A stretch of DNA of 64,000 nt from Penicillium oxalicum. Lineage: Eukaryota > Ascomycota > Eurotiomycetes > Eurotiales > Aspergillaceae. A model generated the notes under the pieces. It ran no database searches. It worked only from the letters and a program-made list of their open reading frames with translations, and had not been told where the DNA came from. Location of the stretch: contig NC_064651.1 of assembly GCF_001723175.1 (NCBI RefSeq), positions 3,658,001 through 3,722,000 of the forward strand, read 5' to 3'. Both the position numbers and the translations under genes were made by a program. Of this stretch, positions 10,850 to 23,039 are shown in pieces. The first letter of the stretch is position 1. Each line of letters begins with the position of its first letter.

Positions 10850-13800
10850 ATGCCATTACATATCTATATCGCTCACTCGGGAGAGCACCTACTGGCGGAT
10901 CCGGTCGTGTTTGCTTCGTATGTCAAAAGCCCAGATAGACGAGGGGAGGAACAGCTATCAGCCCTCGAGCCTAGACTGCGCTGGATTTGAAAGCTAAGCC
11001 TGCTTTTCTGTGACTAGACCGGAATCGCTTCGAACATGGATTGCCCGGCAAACGTCCATTCCGATCTCTAGGCAAATATTGATGACCGCGCAAGGAAAGA
11101 ATGTCAAGACTCAAACATTGGCGACCGAGGTACGCAGAGCTTCGAAGTTTGCCCTCGGTGAATCTGTCAACTGGACACCAAACTCATACCTGCGGGACTT
11201 CGCAACTTAGACCGAAATCTTCGTCTACGACCGGCAGTATGTCAGCGAACCGGCCGACTTTGAGGTCCCTGGGCTTCAGCCTACAGAGCCATTTCAACCA
11301 CAGAGGCCCCCGGCTTCCTTGGCTGACCAGAACGACCTTCAATCATGGCGGAATCTCTTCAAAACAAGAAAAGACTGGGCCAGGGAGCTAGCTTCACAGT
11401 GCGAATCAATGGACAACAAGACCAAGGACCATCATGACCGAATCGATGTCATCACCCGTGCCGTAGGTGTCGCGCTCGAGAACCTCAAATCGCACGTGGG
11501 CAGCCTTGAGCATCGCTTTCAGGAGGCACAAACGTGGGCCAACAATCTTCTTGAGGAGCAGCAGGCCGCGCTAGACGGTTGGCAACGCGCCCTCGGCTCA
11601 CTTGAGAAGATTCCAGCACGCAAGGATTTTCCGATGCTTGGACGACCATCCACGCCCAAGAAGGATGCTCACAAGCCAACAGGGACGCTCCGGGACTTTG
11701 TGGATGCCAATGAAGTGTATCAGGCAGGGGCAGATGCGTCGGACCTGTGTCCGCGACTTGCTGGTCAAGTCCGAGCGCTTGAAGAAGCCGTTGGTGGGAT
11801 TGCGTCCGACACACAGGCCTTGGTGGATCAGACGGTCGCAAATATGGCAGATAGGGAGGTTGGCTTGTTGGAGGAGGTAGAGACCCTTGCAAAGAAGATT
11901 GGTTCTGACTACGAACACGTACTTGGCCTGCAAAACAACCCCAAGACGCTGGCGAATGTTTCCAGACTTGCTTTCAATCACACTCAAAATCTATTACCAT
12001 CCTTACTAGATCTCAGCAGCGATGTCTACCAAACCTTGGAGCGGGCACTTCGCCAGCGAAACGATGCTGAGAAAGCCGCTTTGCGGCAGATGCGAACGAT
12101 ATCATCCATCGAGTCACGCCTGGCAGACGCTCACGCTCAGCTTGCCGATTTGGGCTTTGACACCAAGTCATTCGACATTCTCTACGCGGTTTTCCAGATG
12201 CCACTGATTTACGGATCAGTGCTCATCGAGTCCGTCCGGCGCCGTGAATGGAACGAGAAGATCAAGACCGATTCCGAATGTTTAGCAGAGGAGATGACCG
12301 TCCTCAGAGATGAGGAGCATCGGCGTCGACGGAAGTGGGTGAAGAGTATGGGCGAGTTTATTTCCTTTGGAGACACCACAACACCAGCAATAGAGATCAA
12401 GCTTCAGATGCAGGACACCGATTGGCCAGAAGTCGCTCGGGCAGAGATTGAGACATATATCGATGATCTGCGGAATAAGCACTCCCTCGCGGACGTCGCC
12501 GACGAGCTAGGCAACCAGCTCAAGGATCTGGATCAGCCAACACGACAGCAAAGGCGACGAGCGAAAGCCTTCAAGAATGGCAGCGTCTTTGATCTCAGTC
12601 GAAGCTCAATGCTGCTTCGTGGCGATGAGATCGTACGAAGTCTGCAAGAGCAGAAAGTCAAATTAGAAGAGCGATTGAAGGGGTCCGACAGCCGCATTCG
12701 AAAATTAGAGGATTTACTCCATCGCCAAAGCCATATGAGTCGTCCTTCAAGTGGAAATTTTGGAAATGATTTTTCCGTCTCACCTGCATCACCTCACCCC
12801 GACGCTCTCTCGAGACGCTCCTCTGTCTCATCAAGGCGGGTCTCTGTGACTCAGTCCCCCGAGGATAAAGCTCTGGTTCAACGCATTGTCACCTTGGAAG
12901 CTGAACTCAATGCGGAGAGAGAAACGGTTCAACGGCTTCTCAAGGAAGCTCACGCTGAGCGTCAATCGAGTTCGGACAAGTATCAAGAAGCTCAATCAAC
13001 CAAGCAGGATCTCATTGGGAATCTTGAAGCGCGACAACGCGAATTCGAAGACGAGCGAAGATACCTGGATGTGGAATTGAAAAGATTCAGACTTCGCGCG
13101 GAAGAGGTCGAGGAGGAGCTTGACCGGCTTGTTGATAGTCGAGACCACGAGAGACAAGAGATGGAAGAGCGACTTCAGCAAATGGACACTGACCTGCAGG
13201 CAGCGCGTGCCCAGACCGCTGAGGTTGACCGCAGGGCGGAAGATCTCAGCAATCAATTCGCCTCTCTCCAAAGCAGGGAAGCCGAGCTCCAAAAAGGATT
13301 CGATGATTTGAAGTGTCAGCGCGGTGAGCTGAGTGAAAAGGAAAGGGAATATTGGACTGCTCTTCAGGCAGCGTTCCTAATTCTTTCACCCGGTGGAATG
13401 GTACCGACCGAGCTACCCGATATGATCAAAGCCATCGAGGTTCTATCTGAGGGATTGTCGATCCATGCTAGAAATGCGGAGAGCAATGCCTCGAGATTGA
13501 CGGACGAGAACAAAGAACTCGAGGAAAAAATTTCACAACTATCTTATGAACTCGAGGGAAGGCTCAAGGTCGCCGAAGACCGGGAGGCTGAAATCAGTAG
13601 ATTGTCGCAGCAGCTGAAAGAAGAAGCGTCGAATCTCGAGTTTGTCAAATCTGAACTGGACCAAGAGCGCTCCAGGCTCAACATGCTGCAGACTCAAGTT
13701 TCAGCCGGCGAAAATGGATCCGATGCCTTGCGGGAACAAATCGCCGAGGGCGAACGTCTCTGTGCGGATTTAACACGCAAGTTGGTCGACACCGAGTCCC

Positions 13801-14948
13801 ACGCCCAAGAGCTAGAAAATAAGGGTAAAGATTGGGAAAAAAGAATGGAGGATGTTTTACAAACAAATCAGCACGCTACATCGCGACTCGAAGCCCGCGG
13901 CGATAAAGCTCATGAATTGTCTAGGCAAATTTATACGCAGGTTGAGAAATTGGAACGCATGCTCGAGCAGCTTGGTTTCGCAATCATCCAGCAAGATGGT
14001 CGTTTGCTCGTTCAGCGTGCATCCAAGCTGAGCACTTCCTCAACGCTTGGCGAAAGCATTGCTCAATCAGGCATCGTCACAGCGAGGCCTGATACGAGCC
14101 TTCTTGACTGGATGCGCGCAGAAAGCCTCGAAGATGAACACACTCGTTTCATTACGTTCATGGACAGTCTGAAGCAGTTTGACGTTGCAATCTTCGGAGA
14201 TGTGGTTGTCAAACGGGTCAAAGATATCGAGACTTTGGCGCGCAAGTGGCAAAAAGAAGCCAAGGTCTATCGTGAGAAGTATCACCGAGTGCAAAGCGAA
14301 GCCCATGAGAAGATCGCATATAGATCCTTCAAGGAGGGGGATCTTGCTCTTTTCCTCCCCACGCGCAACCAAGCTATCCGCTCATGGGCCGCTTTCAACG
14401 TCGGAGCGCCGCACTACTTCCTTCGTGAGCAAGATTCTCACAAACTACAGACACGAGACTGGTTGTTGGCTCGTATCAGCAAGATCGAGGAACGGGTGGT
14501 CGACCTGTCAAAGTCGCTCAGCAGTGTCACACCTGATCGGCGCTCGCTCGGCGATGCCAGCGACGGTGCCTCGATTGACGAAAATCCCTTTGAGCTGTCC
14601 GATGGCCTTCGTTGGTATCTTCTTGACGCCATGGAAGAAAAACCGGGAGCTCCAGCGACGCCCGGAATTGCCAAAAGTACAGTTGCTTCGGCCAATGTGG
14701 ACGCCAAGGGCAGCATTCGTCTCAAGCGGACCACCGAAGAAAGTACCGTCGCACGGACCCTATCCAAGAGTCTTGAAAGCCGTCGCAACAGTTCGAACTC
14801 GAAACGGGGCTCATCTACGCCCTCGCAGGTAGGCAACGACTCGGGTTCCAATCTCGTGCGTCCAGCCGAAGCAGAGTCTAGCACCCAACCTCGTGATTCT
14901 GACTTGGCACCCGATGAGGTGCGCCGTGATCTACTCTTCGGCCCGTGA
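10850..14948 (+). CDS. atg11: autophagy-related protein 11 (selective autophagy scaffold)
   Basis: Exons 10850-10917, 11018-11129 and 11211-14948 give 1305 aa. Atg11 is the scaffold that links cargo receptors to the Atg1 kinase in pexophagy, mitophagy and related selective autophagy. The N-terminus is ubiquitin-like (MPLHIYIAHSGEHLLADP, later QILMTAQGKNVKTQTLATE and EIFVYDRQYV). The middle consists of long coiled coils with a Ser-rich break around residues 560-590. The C-terminal ATG11 domain contains the family signature FKEGDLALFLPTRNQAIRSW near residue 1100, followed by AAFNVGAPHYFL. A low-complexity Ser/Arg/Lys tail ends the protein. Both introns are short (100 and 81 nt). An open frame from about 11.3 kb alone would miss the conserved N-terminus, so the two small 5' exons matter. 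Confidence 0.95.
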
Positions 14949-16327
14949 AAAGTGAGATACATCTCTGTCTTTTCCCGGGCCTTCTCATTACACCAGCAAG
15001 CTGATGCGAGCCCTAGAATCGAGATCGAGCCCAGCTTTCCACGCCCGCAAATCAATTCCTCCACGCCGGTCCGATCACCCCATCTCAGGGGTCGCCTCCT
15101 CAGTCAGTCTCGCCACGTCGTTCGAATGGAGGCCGTCGGCCATGGGAGAAATTGTGGTCTCTTGATTATAGATTCGAGGATGGAACGTCATAGATCTTGC
15201 ATTTGAACCTCCCAAATGAGCTACTTTGGAATACTGAAGCCTAGCGGCTTCACACGAAAGCATTCCTATATTTGAGCCACTCGTCATTAACAATCAATGT
15301 TCTGTGAGAAGGATCATTGACCTGTTCGTACGATTCTCTTTCTTGTTCGGGTTCCAGGCTGATGGGGTTGAAAGGCTAGTCTTGCCCTTCAAAAAGCTCA
15401 CCGAGGGATGTCGATGCAAGTTTAAACCCCCAACCTCGCGCGCCTTCGGGGCCAGGAAAGCAATCCAGCCTTAATCTCGATCACGGGGGGCCTTGTGAAT
15501 TCTTTTCTGCTCGTTCAGATGCGCTTGAAGAATTGCTTGGACTTTGAGGAGGGCACAGATTATCAGGGTGAAATGAGGGCTTGCTCATTGAGAGACATTT
15601 GCAAGAGACACTCAATCATATCAACGAGAGGGAACTTGCTTTTTTTTCCGTGCTTGGAAGCTTTGCCTCTTCCTCCATATACTCCAAGGCTTCTCCAGCG
15701 GTCACGGGCTTGGGCTTCTGTCCCAACCTTTTGTACACTTTCTACTGCCCTCCCTCTCGTATATTTCCTTACTCACTTTGACATTGCAGTTTGATCTTAC
15801 GCTCTCCAGATAGATGGATCGTTATCATGGACGTCTAAAGACAGTTCACGCACGATGGCTCGGGACGTCTTGGAGCCGTATGTTGACTCGATGATGAACC
15901 CTCTCTTCTCCCACCCCAATTAGTCTTGTGTGGAGAAATCTTGATGCTTACCTATCCATGAACTTGCGAATGTCTTGCACCTAAGATAGTAGACCGAAAC
16001 CCAATTGCCTTTGAATATGGATATCTTTGAATATGGATATGGGGAATCAGATCACAGGTGCTCTGAAAACAAGATAGCTGTATGTGGAGCATGTGCGAGC
16101 TCCTCTACGGTTCGCAGGGAAGGCCCCAAGCAGGAAGGAGGTATTATGTGAGGAATGATGGATAATTCTGGAGTCGAGTCATGACGAATTGAGGCAATAT
16201 GACTACAAGCCCTCAGATCGTCTCTGCTGCGTCATTGACTTGATGGGATTGAAAGTGAGGTGCTAATCTGGATACAAAAGTCGGGGGCAGAGGAAGAAGG
16301 AGATTGGATATCAGAGCCCCATGCAGC
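14949..16327. other. intergenic, convergent 3' ends
   Basis: This is the 3' flank of atg11 and of the minus-strand membrane protein gene ending at 16328. Open frames here are at most about 100 codons and show no family features. A tandem duplication of about 14 bases (tttgaatatggata) lies near 16010-16040. Nothing else was recognised. Confidence 0.5.
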
Positions 16328-17395
16328 TTACTTTGACGATTCCTGCTTGCTCACTGATCCTGCCAACTCCTCGTCCCAAAACTCACTAAAGTCAACGTTC
16401 TCTTCGTCGAACATCTGCTTGGCCTGCAACATAGCAGATCGCTGCCGATCAGGCGTAAACCCACCGGACTGGGAGCTCTCCCATTGCACCAGCTCCACCC
16501 AGCGAAAGAACAAGTCCTCCTTGCCCATCGCCGTCAAGCGCTCCTTGAATGCCAGGATTTGATCTCGCTGAGCGGACTTTGCGCCTGAGGCGGGCGTGTT
16601 CTCGCCCGCGACGCGCCAGATCAGCCACCCATCTGCGTCGGTATGCACCAGAATCGCCGTACGGAACTCATCCAATTGCACCCCTTCACCCTTGCGGGTC
16701 AAGTCAACGAGCGCATGAGCGCGTATCATGGCCAGGTAGTCCAGATCCCAGTCCTCATCAACTAGTAGATATCCCGTTTTCCCGATACGATCAGGGGTGA
16801 CGGCACCGACAATCTTATCGCGCATCGCGTCATTGTCACGAATCCACTTGTTGCGCACGAGATCTTTGCTCCAGCTGCGGTTACTGCGACGGACAATCAC
16901 TTCGCGGTCTCGGAAGCCAATGGCGCGGCGCCATCTCACGGGACCAAGAATGAAGCCTACAGGCCAGGAGAGGAAGTTGGTCAAGAGAATGTAATCGAAC
17001 ATGACGGTGGCCACACGACGAAGAGTGATCTTCGCCAGCTCAGTTCCAGAAGTCGAGGCAACGTCTACACTTAGCGAGCTTTCCATTCCCAGCACGATAG
17101 CCACCAGTGCTGGATACGTGCTGAAGCCCATGTAAAGACGAAGAGCTATCACTGCTGCCACAATCACATTGACCACCGTTGGCACGATAAATGTTTGCCA
17201 TTTCAGATCCGTCCCCGTCGAGTCGATATGGACAAGGTACACCTCGTCGAAGGAGAGTAGTTCGAGGAAAGGCTTGAGGATCGCGGGTGCCTTGACGAAA
17301 GGTGGAATTGGGCCAGACGAGGTGGAGCTGGGAGTCGATGAGCCTGATGAGACCGGTGTTGACCTCGGGGTCTTTCGGCGCGAGGACTTCGCCAT
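16328..17395 (-). CDS. conserved fungal membrane protein, function unknown
   Basis: Single exon, 355 aa from MAKSSRRKTPRS; an in-frame ATG at 17428 would add 11 residues. After a Ser/Thr/Pro-rich start there are hydrophobic segments: TFIVPTVVNVIVAAVIALRL, then a stretch around YPALVAIVLGM, and MFDYILLTNFLSWPVGFILG. This suggests two or three membrane passes. A soluble C-terminal part (about 190 residues) contains WRRAIGFRDREVIVRRSNRS and ends in an acidic helix. I recognise it only as a widely conserved ascomycete protein of unknown role. It is divergent from the gene starting at 17986, with about 590 bp between them. Confidence 0.75.
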   Translation of the reverse strand: MAKSSRRKTPRSTPVSSGSSTPSSTSSGPIPPFVKAPAILKPFLELLSFDEVYLVHIDSTGTDLKWQTFIVPTVVNVIVAAVIALRLYMGFSTYPALVAIVLGMESSLSVDVASTSGTELAKITLRRVATVMFDYILLTNFLSWPVGFILGPVRWRRAIGFRDREVIVRRSNRSWSKDLVRNKWIRDNDAMRDKIVGAVTPDRIGKTGYLLVDEDWDLDYLAMIRAHALVDLTRKGEGVQLDEFRTAILVHTDADGWLIWRVAGENTPASGAKSAQRDQILAFKERLTAMGKEDLFFRWVELVQWESSQSGGFTPDRQRSAMLQAKQMFDEENVDFSEFWDEELAGSVSKQESSK

Positions 17396-17985
17396 AGTGT
17401 GTAGGACGTTCTGGGAGGCGGCGAACAATGGGTCTATTCAATGACTTGCCACTTAACCTCGCGCAGGTCCTGAAGTCGGCACAATCATCAGGATGCGATG
17501 AATGATATTACCGGATGACTTGATTGATCATCGGCAGTTGAAATAATAGAAAATGATCGAAGCCAGCGAGTGGGTCACATGCCGCCCCTTCTCGAGTCAC
17601 TTGCGAGGAAGCAAGTCATGACCGCACAGCCCACCCGTCACGAGCACCAAATGACCGTAAAATTGGCAAATAAAGAGAACTAAAAATACACGACACGGGG
17701 GATGCAAAAGAGGTCGTGCTACTGATTCAAAAGACGATGAGAAAGCAAATCGCAAAGGCCCGGTGACGCATGTGGAATTCGTGAAGCTTGTCGGAAGACG
17801 CTCTAACCCCTTCGGGGAATGCGGGAGCTTTGTTTTTGCGAGTGTACCTTACAGATGGCGATCCAATACTCTGGACTATTTCACCCCAGAAACAGACAAT
17901 CTATGTTTGACAACAGACGCTCTCACAGTGGAGTTGCTGTTCCGCATGACTGCGGACAAGTATATTCGCTCATCGATCCTCCGTC

Positions 17986-20439
17986 ATGATGGCCGCTCCT
18001 TACGGTCGCGACCGCGATGTCCTCGCACAACCCGATCATCCCCATTCGCCATTTGGGCGTGCTCGAGACGTCAGCTACGAGTTTGACCTCGACAATTCCA
18101 ATTTTCCAACTCCTTCCAAGCGCAATGACCCGCGTACCAGGCCAAAGTTTCGCACCGGTACACTTGCCGGAGCATACCGTGCCACTTCGCGCGCCAGCAT
18201 GTCTGACGATGGCGCCGGACTGGGCCTGACGGCTAGTCCCCGACAACATCGCGATTCCAACGCTGCGCGCTCGCCGCCATTTGAGCGTTTCAACAACCCT
18301 GATGAACTGCTCGATTCATATAGGAGGACGGAATATAACGGGACGGGGGCTGACTACAACCCGTTGGACGACTGGGAATCTCCCTTCGACACGCGTCCGA
18401 TGAGCCACCTCACTCGTTTGTCGCCTCGAGTGCAAGACAATGAAGCCGACGGCCGTGCATTCTCGGAAGCAAGCTTTGGCAACGAATACTCGCCCCGTAG
18501 GAGGACCTCCGACTATGCGCGAGACGAGCAGCGGCTCCGACGGGTGACGGGCAAGGACTCGCCGGTGTTCAGCAAAGCCAAAGTCGGGGCGCGCACTGCC
18601 CTGACGGCTGACAATCTTCAACGGAGGGAAGAACAAGAACAAATACAAATATCTGAGGAAGATGACAAGGATGGACCGTCGTTGAATTTGCCCCGTACTT
18701 GGGGAAGCCGAGCTGGCCACCGCTCAGAATGGCTACGAAATGTGAGCGCAAGCACAACCTCGGAACCCCAAGAAACGAAGGACGAAGACATGTTTGCCGC
18801 CCCCAGATATGGTTCGCATAATCCGCCGAGAGGCAGCTTTCCTAGCCGCAGCACTCTTGGCAAGCGTACGGCAAGCCTCCTTTCTCAGGACGAGATTCAA
18901 GACACCAAGGCAGACAGAGCAAATGGTCTGGAAAGTGCTCCGCAGGACGAAGGTTTCCAGGTGCCGAACACGCCTGTTGTTGTCTACAAGAATTCTGGCT
19001 TCAACAAGGCGAATGCTGTCGCGCGTAGCACACGGGATTCACAATCTCTGCTGCGAAAGCTCGCGCGGACCGAAAGTCCAAAGCCGGAACAAATGCAGAC
19101 GCCAGACCAGCCCAAGCTGTTTGAGAGACGAATTTATGATAAGACACCCAGGGTGACGGGTGCCTGGATCGACACCCCGGTGCCCGAAAGGGTGGCTGAA
19201 ATTCCTCACGAATTGACCAAGGATATTGTGCGGCCATCTGCATCGAGCGCCCCCGTGGGGAAATCACAGTCACCTGTCCTGGAGCAGAAGCCATCACTAC
19301 AGAAACAATCGGAGCAGAAACCGGACAAGCAGGAGCTGTTGTCGGCTGGGAACATGCAAGCGGACGAGCCAAAGTCGGATTTGGGAGTCACGAAGGAACC
19401 ACTCTCCACAAAGGAGGATTCCGTCCCTAAAACGCAGGCTACATCGATCGAACAGGTAAAGGTCAGTCGACCGAATCTGCCCAAAAGTGGCCTGCAAACA
19501 GTCATCGAGGAAATGAGCTCCGGTAAAGAGGGCCTTGATCTTGGAGATGACACAATCGAATCACTTCAGGCAATCATGGAGGATCAGACCGAGTTGAAAA
19601 ATGAGGAGGCCGAGGAAGCTGCTTACGAACAGGAGGTCCTCAAGAGGCTGGAGCTTGCTAGTAGCAATGGACAAGGCTCTGTGGACATTGAGCGTTTGAA
19701 TGACAAACTACACTCGCTTGCGAAGAACATCAACGAGGTCAAGAAAGGACTGAACAGTCTGGAAGAGCACGTCACTCGGGATGCGACCGCGGTGTCTCGT
19801 CGAGGCTCATCTGCCAAAGAAGATTTGGTTCCTCCATCCTTGAAATCCAGTGCAGACCGTACCGGCCCCAGCGTTAAAAATAGCCGAGTATATGCCTCTT
19901 TCCCGCTACCTCGACTGTGGACGATCTCCCACCATCCTGAGCGCCGGCGACTCACCAAGCTAGGCTGGGCAATTCTCTCCATCTTAACTTGGTATATCAT
20001 CGAACTGCTGATGTGGGACCGATACTCCCACCCACTCGTCGCTGAAAGGTGCGAGGGCAATTGCCTTCAGCCCGATGCACCCGATCTTCCCTTTGTCACC
20101 GTCAGCATGCTCTGGCGCTGGTCTCACCTGCAGAGTCTCCTGACTCCCGCAGTCACTATCCTGGTGGCCTTTTTCAAACTCATGGCGCAATTACTGGGTG
20201 TCTGGGATGGCTACGTCGATGAGCCGCCCCAGCTGGGGAATATCGTGGGTGAAATACGTGTAAACGGAACCCCCGTCTCATTTCCCTGGTTGACTTCCCC
20301 TGGTCAGACGGTGGTACCGCAACGGATCTCAACGGCACATCAGCCGGTGTGGACACCGCGCGACGAGCCTCCACGGGTTGAAGTGCAGTCTCCCTGGGTT
20401 GAGGACCAGGTTTCGATGGACGAGGACGAATATCTTTGA
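17986..20439 (+). CDS. large disordered protein with C-terminal membrane segments
   Basis: Single exon of 817 aa (a second ATG follows immediately). Residues 1 to about 500 are polar and low-complexity, rich in Arg, Ser, Pro and Asp, with several SP/TP sites. A helical stretch follows (DKLHSLAKNINEVKKGLNSL, near residue 570) that could form a coiled coil. The C-terminus has two hydrophobic segments: LGWAILSILTWYIIELLMW, then LQSLLTPAVTILVAFFKLM, separated by a Cys-containing loop. The layout of a long nucleoplasmic- or cytoplasmic-type tail with C-terminal membrane anchors would suit a nuclear-envelope or ER protein, but that is inference only. No family was recognised. Confidence 0.75.
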   Translation: MMAAPYGRDRDVLAQPDHPHSPFGRARDVSYEFDLDNSNFPTPSKRNDPRTRPKFRTGTLAGAYRATSRASMSDDGAGLGLTASPRQHRDSNAARSPPFERFNNPDELLDSYRRTEYNGTGADYNPLDDWESPFDTRPMSHLTRLSPRVQDNEADGRAFSEASFGNEYSPRRRTSDYARDEQRLRRVTGKDSPVFSKAKVGARTALTADNLQRREEQEQIQISEEDDKDGPSLNLPRTWGSRAGHRSEWLRNVSASTTSEPQETKDEDMFAAPRYGSHNPPRGSFPSRSTLGKRTASLLSQDEIQDTKADRANGLESAPQDEGFQVPNTPVVVYKNSGFNKANAVARSTRDSQSLLRKLARTESPKPEQMQTPDQPKLFERRIYDKTPRVTGAWIDTPVPERVAEIPHELTKDIVRPSASSAPVGKSQSPVLEQKPSLQKQSEQKPDKQELLSAGNMQADEPKSDLGVTKEPLSTKEDSVPKTQATSIEQVKVSRPNLPKSGLQTVIEEMSSGKEGLDLGDDTIESLQAIMEDQTELKNEEAEEAAYEQEVLKRLELASSNGQGSVDIERLNDKLHSLAKNINEVKKGLNSLEEHVTRDATAVSRRGSSAKEDLVPPSLKSSADRTGPSVKNSRVYASFPLPRLWTISHHPERRRLTKLGWAILSILTWYIIELLMWDRYSHPLVAERCEGNCLQPDAPDLPFVTVSMLWRWSHLQSLLTPAVTILVAFFKLMAQLLGVWDGYVDEPPQLGNIVGEIRVNGTPVSFPWLTSPGQTVVPQRISTAHQPVWTPRDEPPRVEVQSPWVEDQVSMDEDEYL

Positions 20440-20885
20440 GGATTGCACGTGGCTTTGGCGAGCTTTATCGTGATCTCTGTTTGGTGCAAAAAATGGTCAC
20501 TCAAATCAAAGGATTTCATTTTCAAGTTTCTCGGGCATTGAGCCACCGTGGTATATTGTAATGTATTCAATGATCGCTAGAAGAACAATATCATAAATGA
20601 CTAGTCCTAGGTTCCTTGGTAGTCTATCGTTGACTTGGAAAGGCGGACAGCAGGACTGTTGATGTCATAGAATATCGCATTGCACGTTGCGCGGGCCGAC
20701 CCGAGAAAGGTGGATCCAGTGGCTGGGACGGGCGCATTTCTTAGCTTCAAAAGATCTCTCTTAAAAAAAGGACTTTTCGTTCCAGTCGGGGATGAGGTAC
20801 GCTTTGTTTTCACACATTGGAGAGTATATGTACCCAAGCTATTGCTCAATGCAATATCACTTCAGAATATACAACGATAACAAAC

Positions 20886-22430
20886 CTATAGTTTAGCCTG
20901 TGCACGCCACTCCTTCAACAGCGCCTCCTCATCACGAACCAGCCAACTGGCAGATTTACGCATCCGAGCATCGACACGATCTTCATCCAGTTCCAAGACT
21001 TCAGTCAGGGGCACCTCGCGAGAAGTCTTCAAGCCCTTTGCGTACCAGGTCATCTGGCCTGTAGACGTGACTCGGCCCGCTGCAGCATCTTGGCAAAACT
21101 CGGACATATTCTTGAAGAATTGCTTCCCAGTCGGCGTGGAGATCATGATCAGGCCGTGGCAATGAGGCATTCCCTCAAATTGTTCGACGACTACCGGCAC
21201 TCCGGCCTGATGCATGCGCCGTGCCAAGATGAGACCTTCATCCGTGAGGAGCTCTTCCCCCGTTGAGATGAATACGGGAGGGGCATCTTTCCACTGTTCC
21301 GGCTTGGCCGCAAGGGGCGATGTAAGAGGATGGAGCATCATGTTGGCGTTGGTGAAGAGGTCGACCCGAGGAGGGTCCACGGGCCAAATAGAGCCTGGTG
21401 GGAAAGGCACTGGTGGCATTACCGAGGGTTCTTCAGGATCCTCGGAAGGTGTGCCTCTCATGTCCAGGTAGTCGTACTTGACGTTGTGGACGATAGAGGG
21501 CATGGATCGAGTCATATCACACCAGGGTGAGATGACAGCCACACCACCCGGCAGCTCAATGTCCACATCTTGCCCGTGGAAGCGAACCGGTCGAGATGCG
21601 CGCTTCAGGGCCAGCAGAGTTTGTAAAAGGACGAGAGACAGGTTGCCGCCCGCTGAATCACCTGCAATGACGATTTTGTTTGCTGGAACTGGCTTGTGGA
21701 GCGCACCAGGAGGCGGGTGAATCAACGACAGATACGCCGTCAAGGCGTCCACCAGCGCCGCGGGAAAGGGATTCTGCGGCGCCAGTCGGTAGCGAACTGA
21801 GAGCACGGGGGCACCCGTTAGACGCGATAGATGAGCCACAGGTACCCGATGCGTACAGGGATCCATGAGGCTAGACATTGATGTTAAAGACAAGGTACGG
21901 CTGCGGACTGGTTCGACTGCCTGGTCAACTTACAAATAGGCACCGCCATGGAAATAGAGAATTGTCATATCCGAGGAAGACTCTCTGCGAAGCTCCTGGT
22001 ATTTCTCTTCCTCCGTCAGGTCGGGTTGAGGGGTGTTCTTGCCCACGCCGCTGCGATACCCCGTCCACTCGGCCTCCACGGCGGCAACTGGAGGCATAAT
22101 GAAGGTCTCATTGCCCGTTGTCTTGAGGTCTTCGATGGCGCGAACCACTGCATCGCGTACATCAAACTCTGGCCGAGGCAAGGTGATCTTTGAGACCCAC
22201 ATAGGACCCTTGATCCCTGGGTCACGCATGCTATCCTTCTGCGTCTTATCGACAGGAGTGCTGAAGGTCATGAAGGAGCGAATGATCGCAGTGGTAATTT
22301 CCGTGCGCAGATCCTGTTTGCCTGATACGGGCGACATTTGGATGCCATGGAGGACCAGTGTCTTCAAAATGAGAGGAATTCGAACGATCAACTCCTTCAG
22401 GAGGTGTGCGGAACGTTTGAAGTCACTCAT
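20886..22430 (-). CDS. alpha/beta hydrolase, hormone-sensitive-lipase type
   Basis: Exons 22430-21934 and 21870-20886 give 493 aa. The intron (GTAAGT...CTAG) splits the oxyanion-hole motif HGGAY, which joins in phase as HGGAYF near residues 161-166. The nucleophile elbow GDSAGG puts Ser at about residue 238. The block SVRYRLAPQNPFPAALVDAL is typical of HSL-family esterases. A His in GMPHCHGL is a good candidate for the third triad residue. A hydrophobic N-terminal stretch (ELIVRIPLILKTLVLHG) could associate with membrane. The likely role is ester hydrolysis of an unknown lipid or secondary substrate. The open frame extends upstream to 22733 but the extra part is not protein-like, so MSDFKRSAHLL was chosen as start. 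Confidence 0.85.
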
Positions 22431-23039
22431 GTTGCACAGAACACTTGTGAACCTTCCCCCCTGAGCCGGCCGAGTCAGAAGTCCAAGATACCTGGGGCTC
22501 CGAAATACTGGCAAAACCAGGGCTGCTCTACGGGGACCAGTTACAATATAAACTCTAGAATTCAAATTCCAGAGATGCAGTTCAACGGAACCTAGAGGTG
22601 CGTGTGCCACAGGCGCGATCCCATCGGACGCAAAACCGGTTCCTTGGAAGTGGCGTTCAGCCGAGGTCCGTCCCAAGCGTGCGCTTTTTGTGTGTTTGGG
22701 CGGGGGGTCCACCCACTCTCGTGGGATTTGCACTTCAGTCCCAACTTGGAAAGGTGAAGCCTTTCAATGGGCGTGATCACAGAGGAGCGTACTGAAGTTC
22801 TATGGATAAGACAGCATTTCCAGGAGTATTTAAGATATATTCGAGTGGGGTTTCATCTTTCAGAATATGGACGCCAGTGGTTGCAGGCATGCAATATCAT
22901 CGGCTCCGTATAGTCCCTTGCGCCAGAACCCCGACCATTCTCCGATCAAAGAAGCACCTCAAACCCAGAACGCCGTGAAAGCATAACGTCACCAAAAGAA
23001 AAAGAGAAAATAGATCAATGGGAAGTTCCAGATACAGGA
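22431..23039. other. intergenic, no gene seen
   Basis: This is the promoter side of the hydrolase and the 3' flank of the J-domain gene. The hydrolase frame stays open to 22733, so a longer 5' exon is not excluded. No other feature was recognised. Confidence 0.5.
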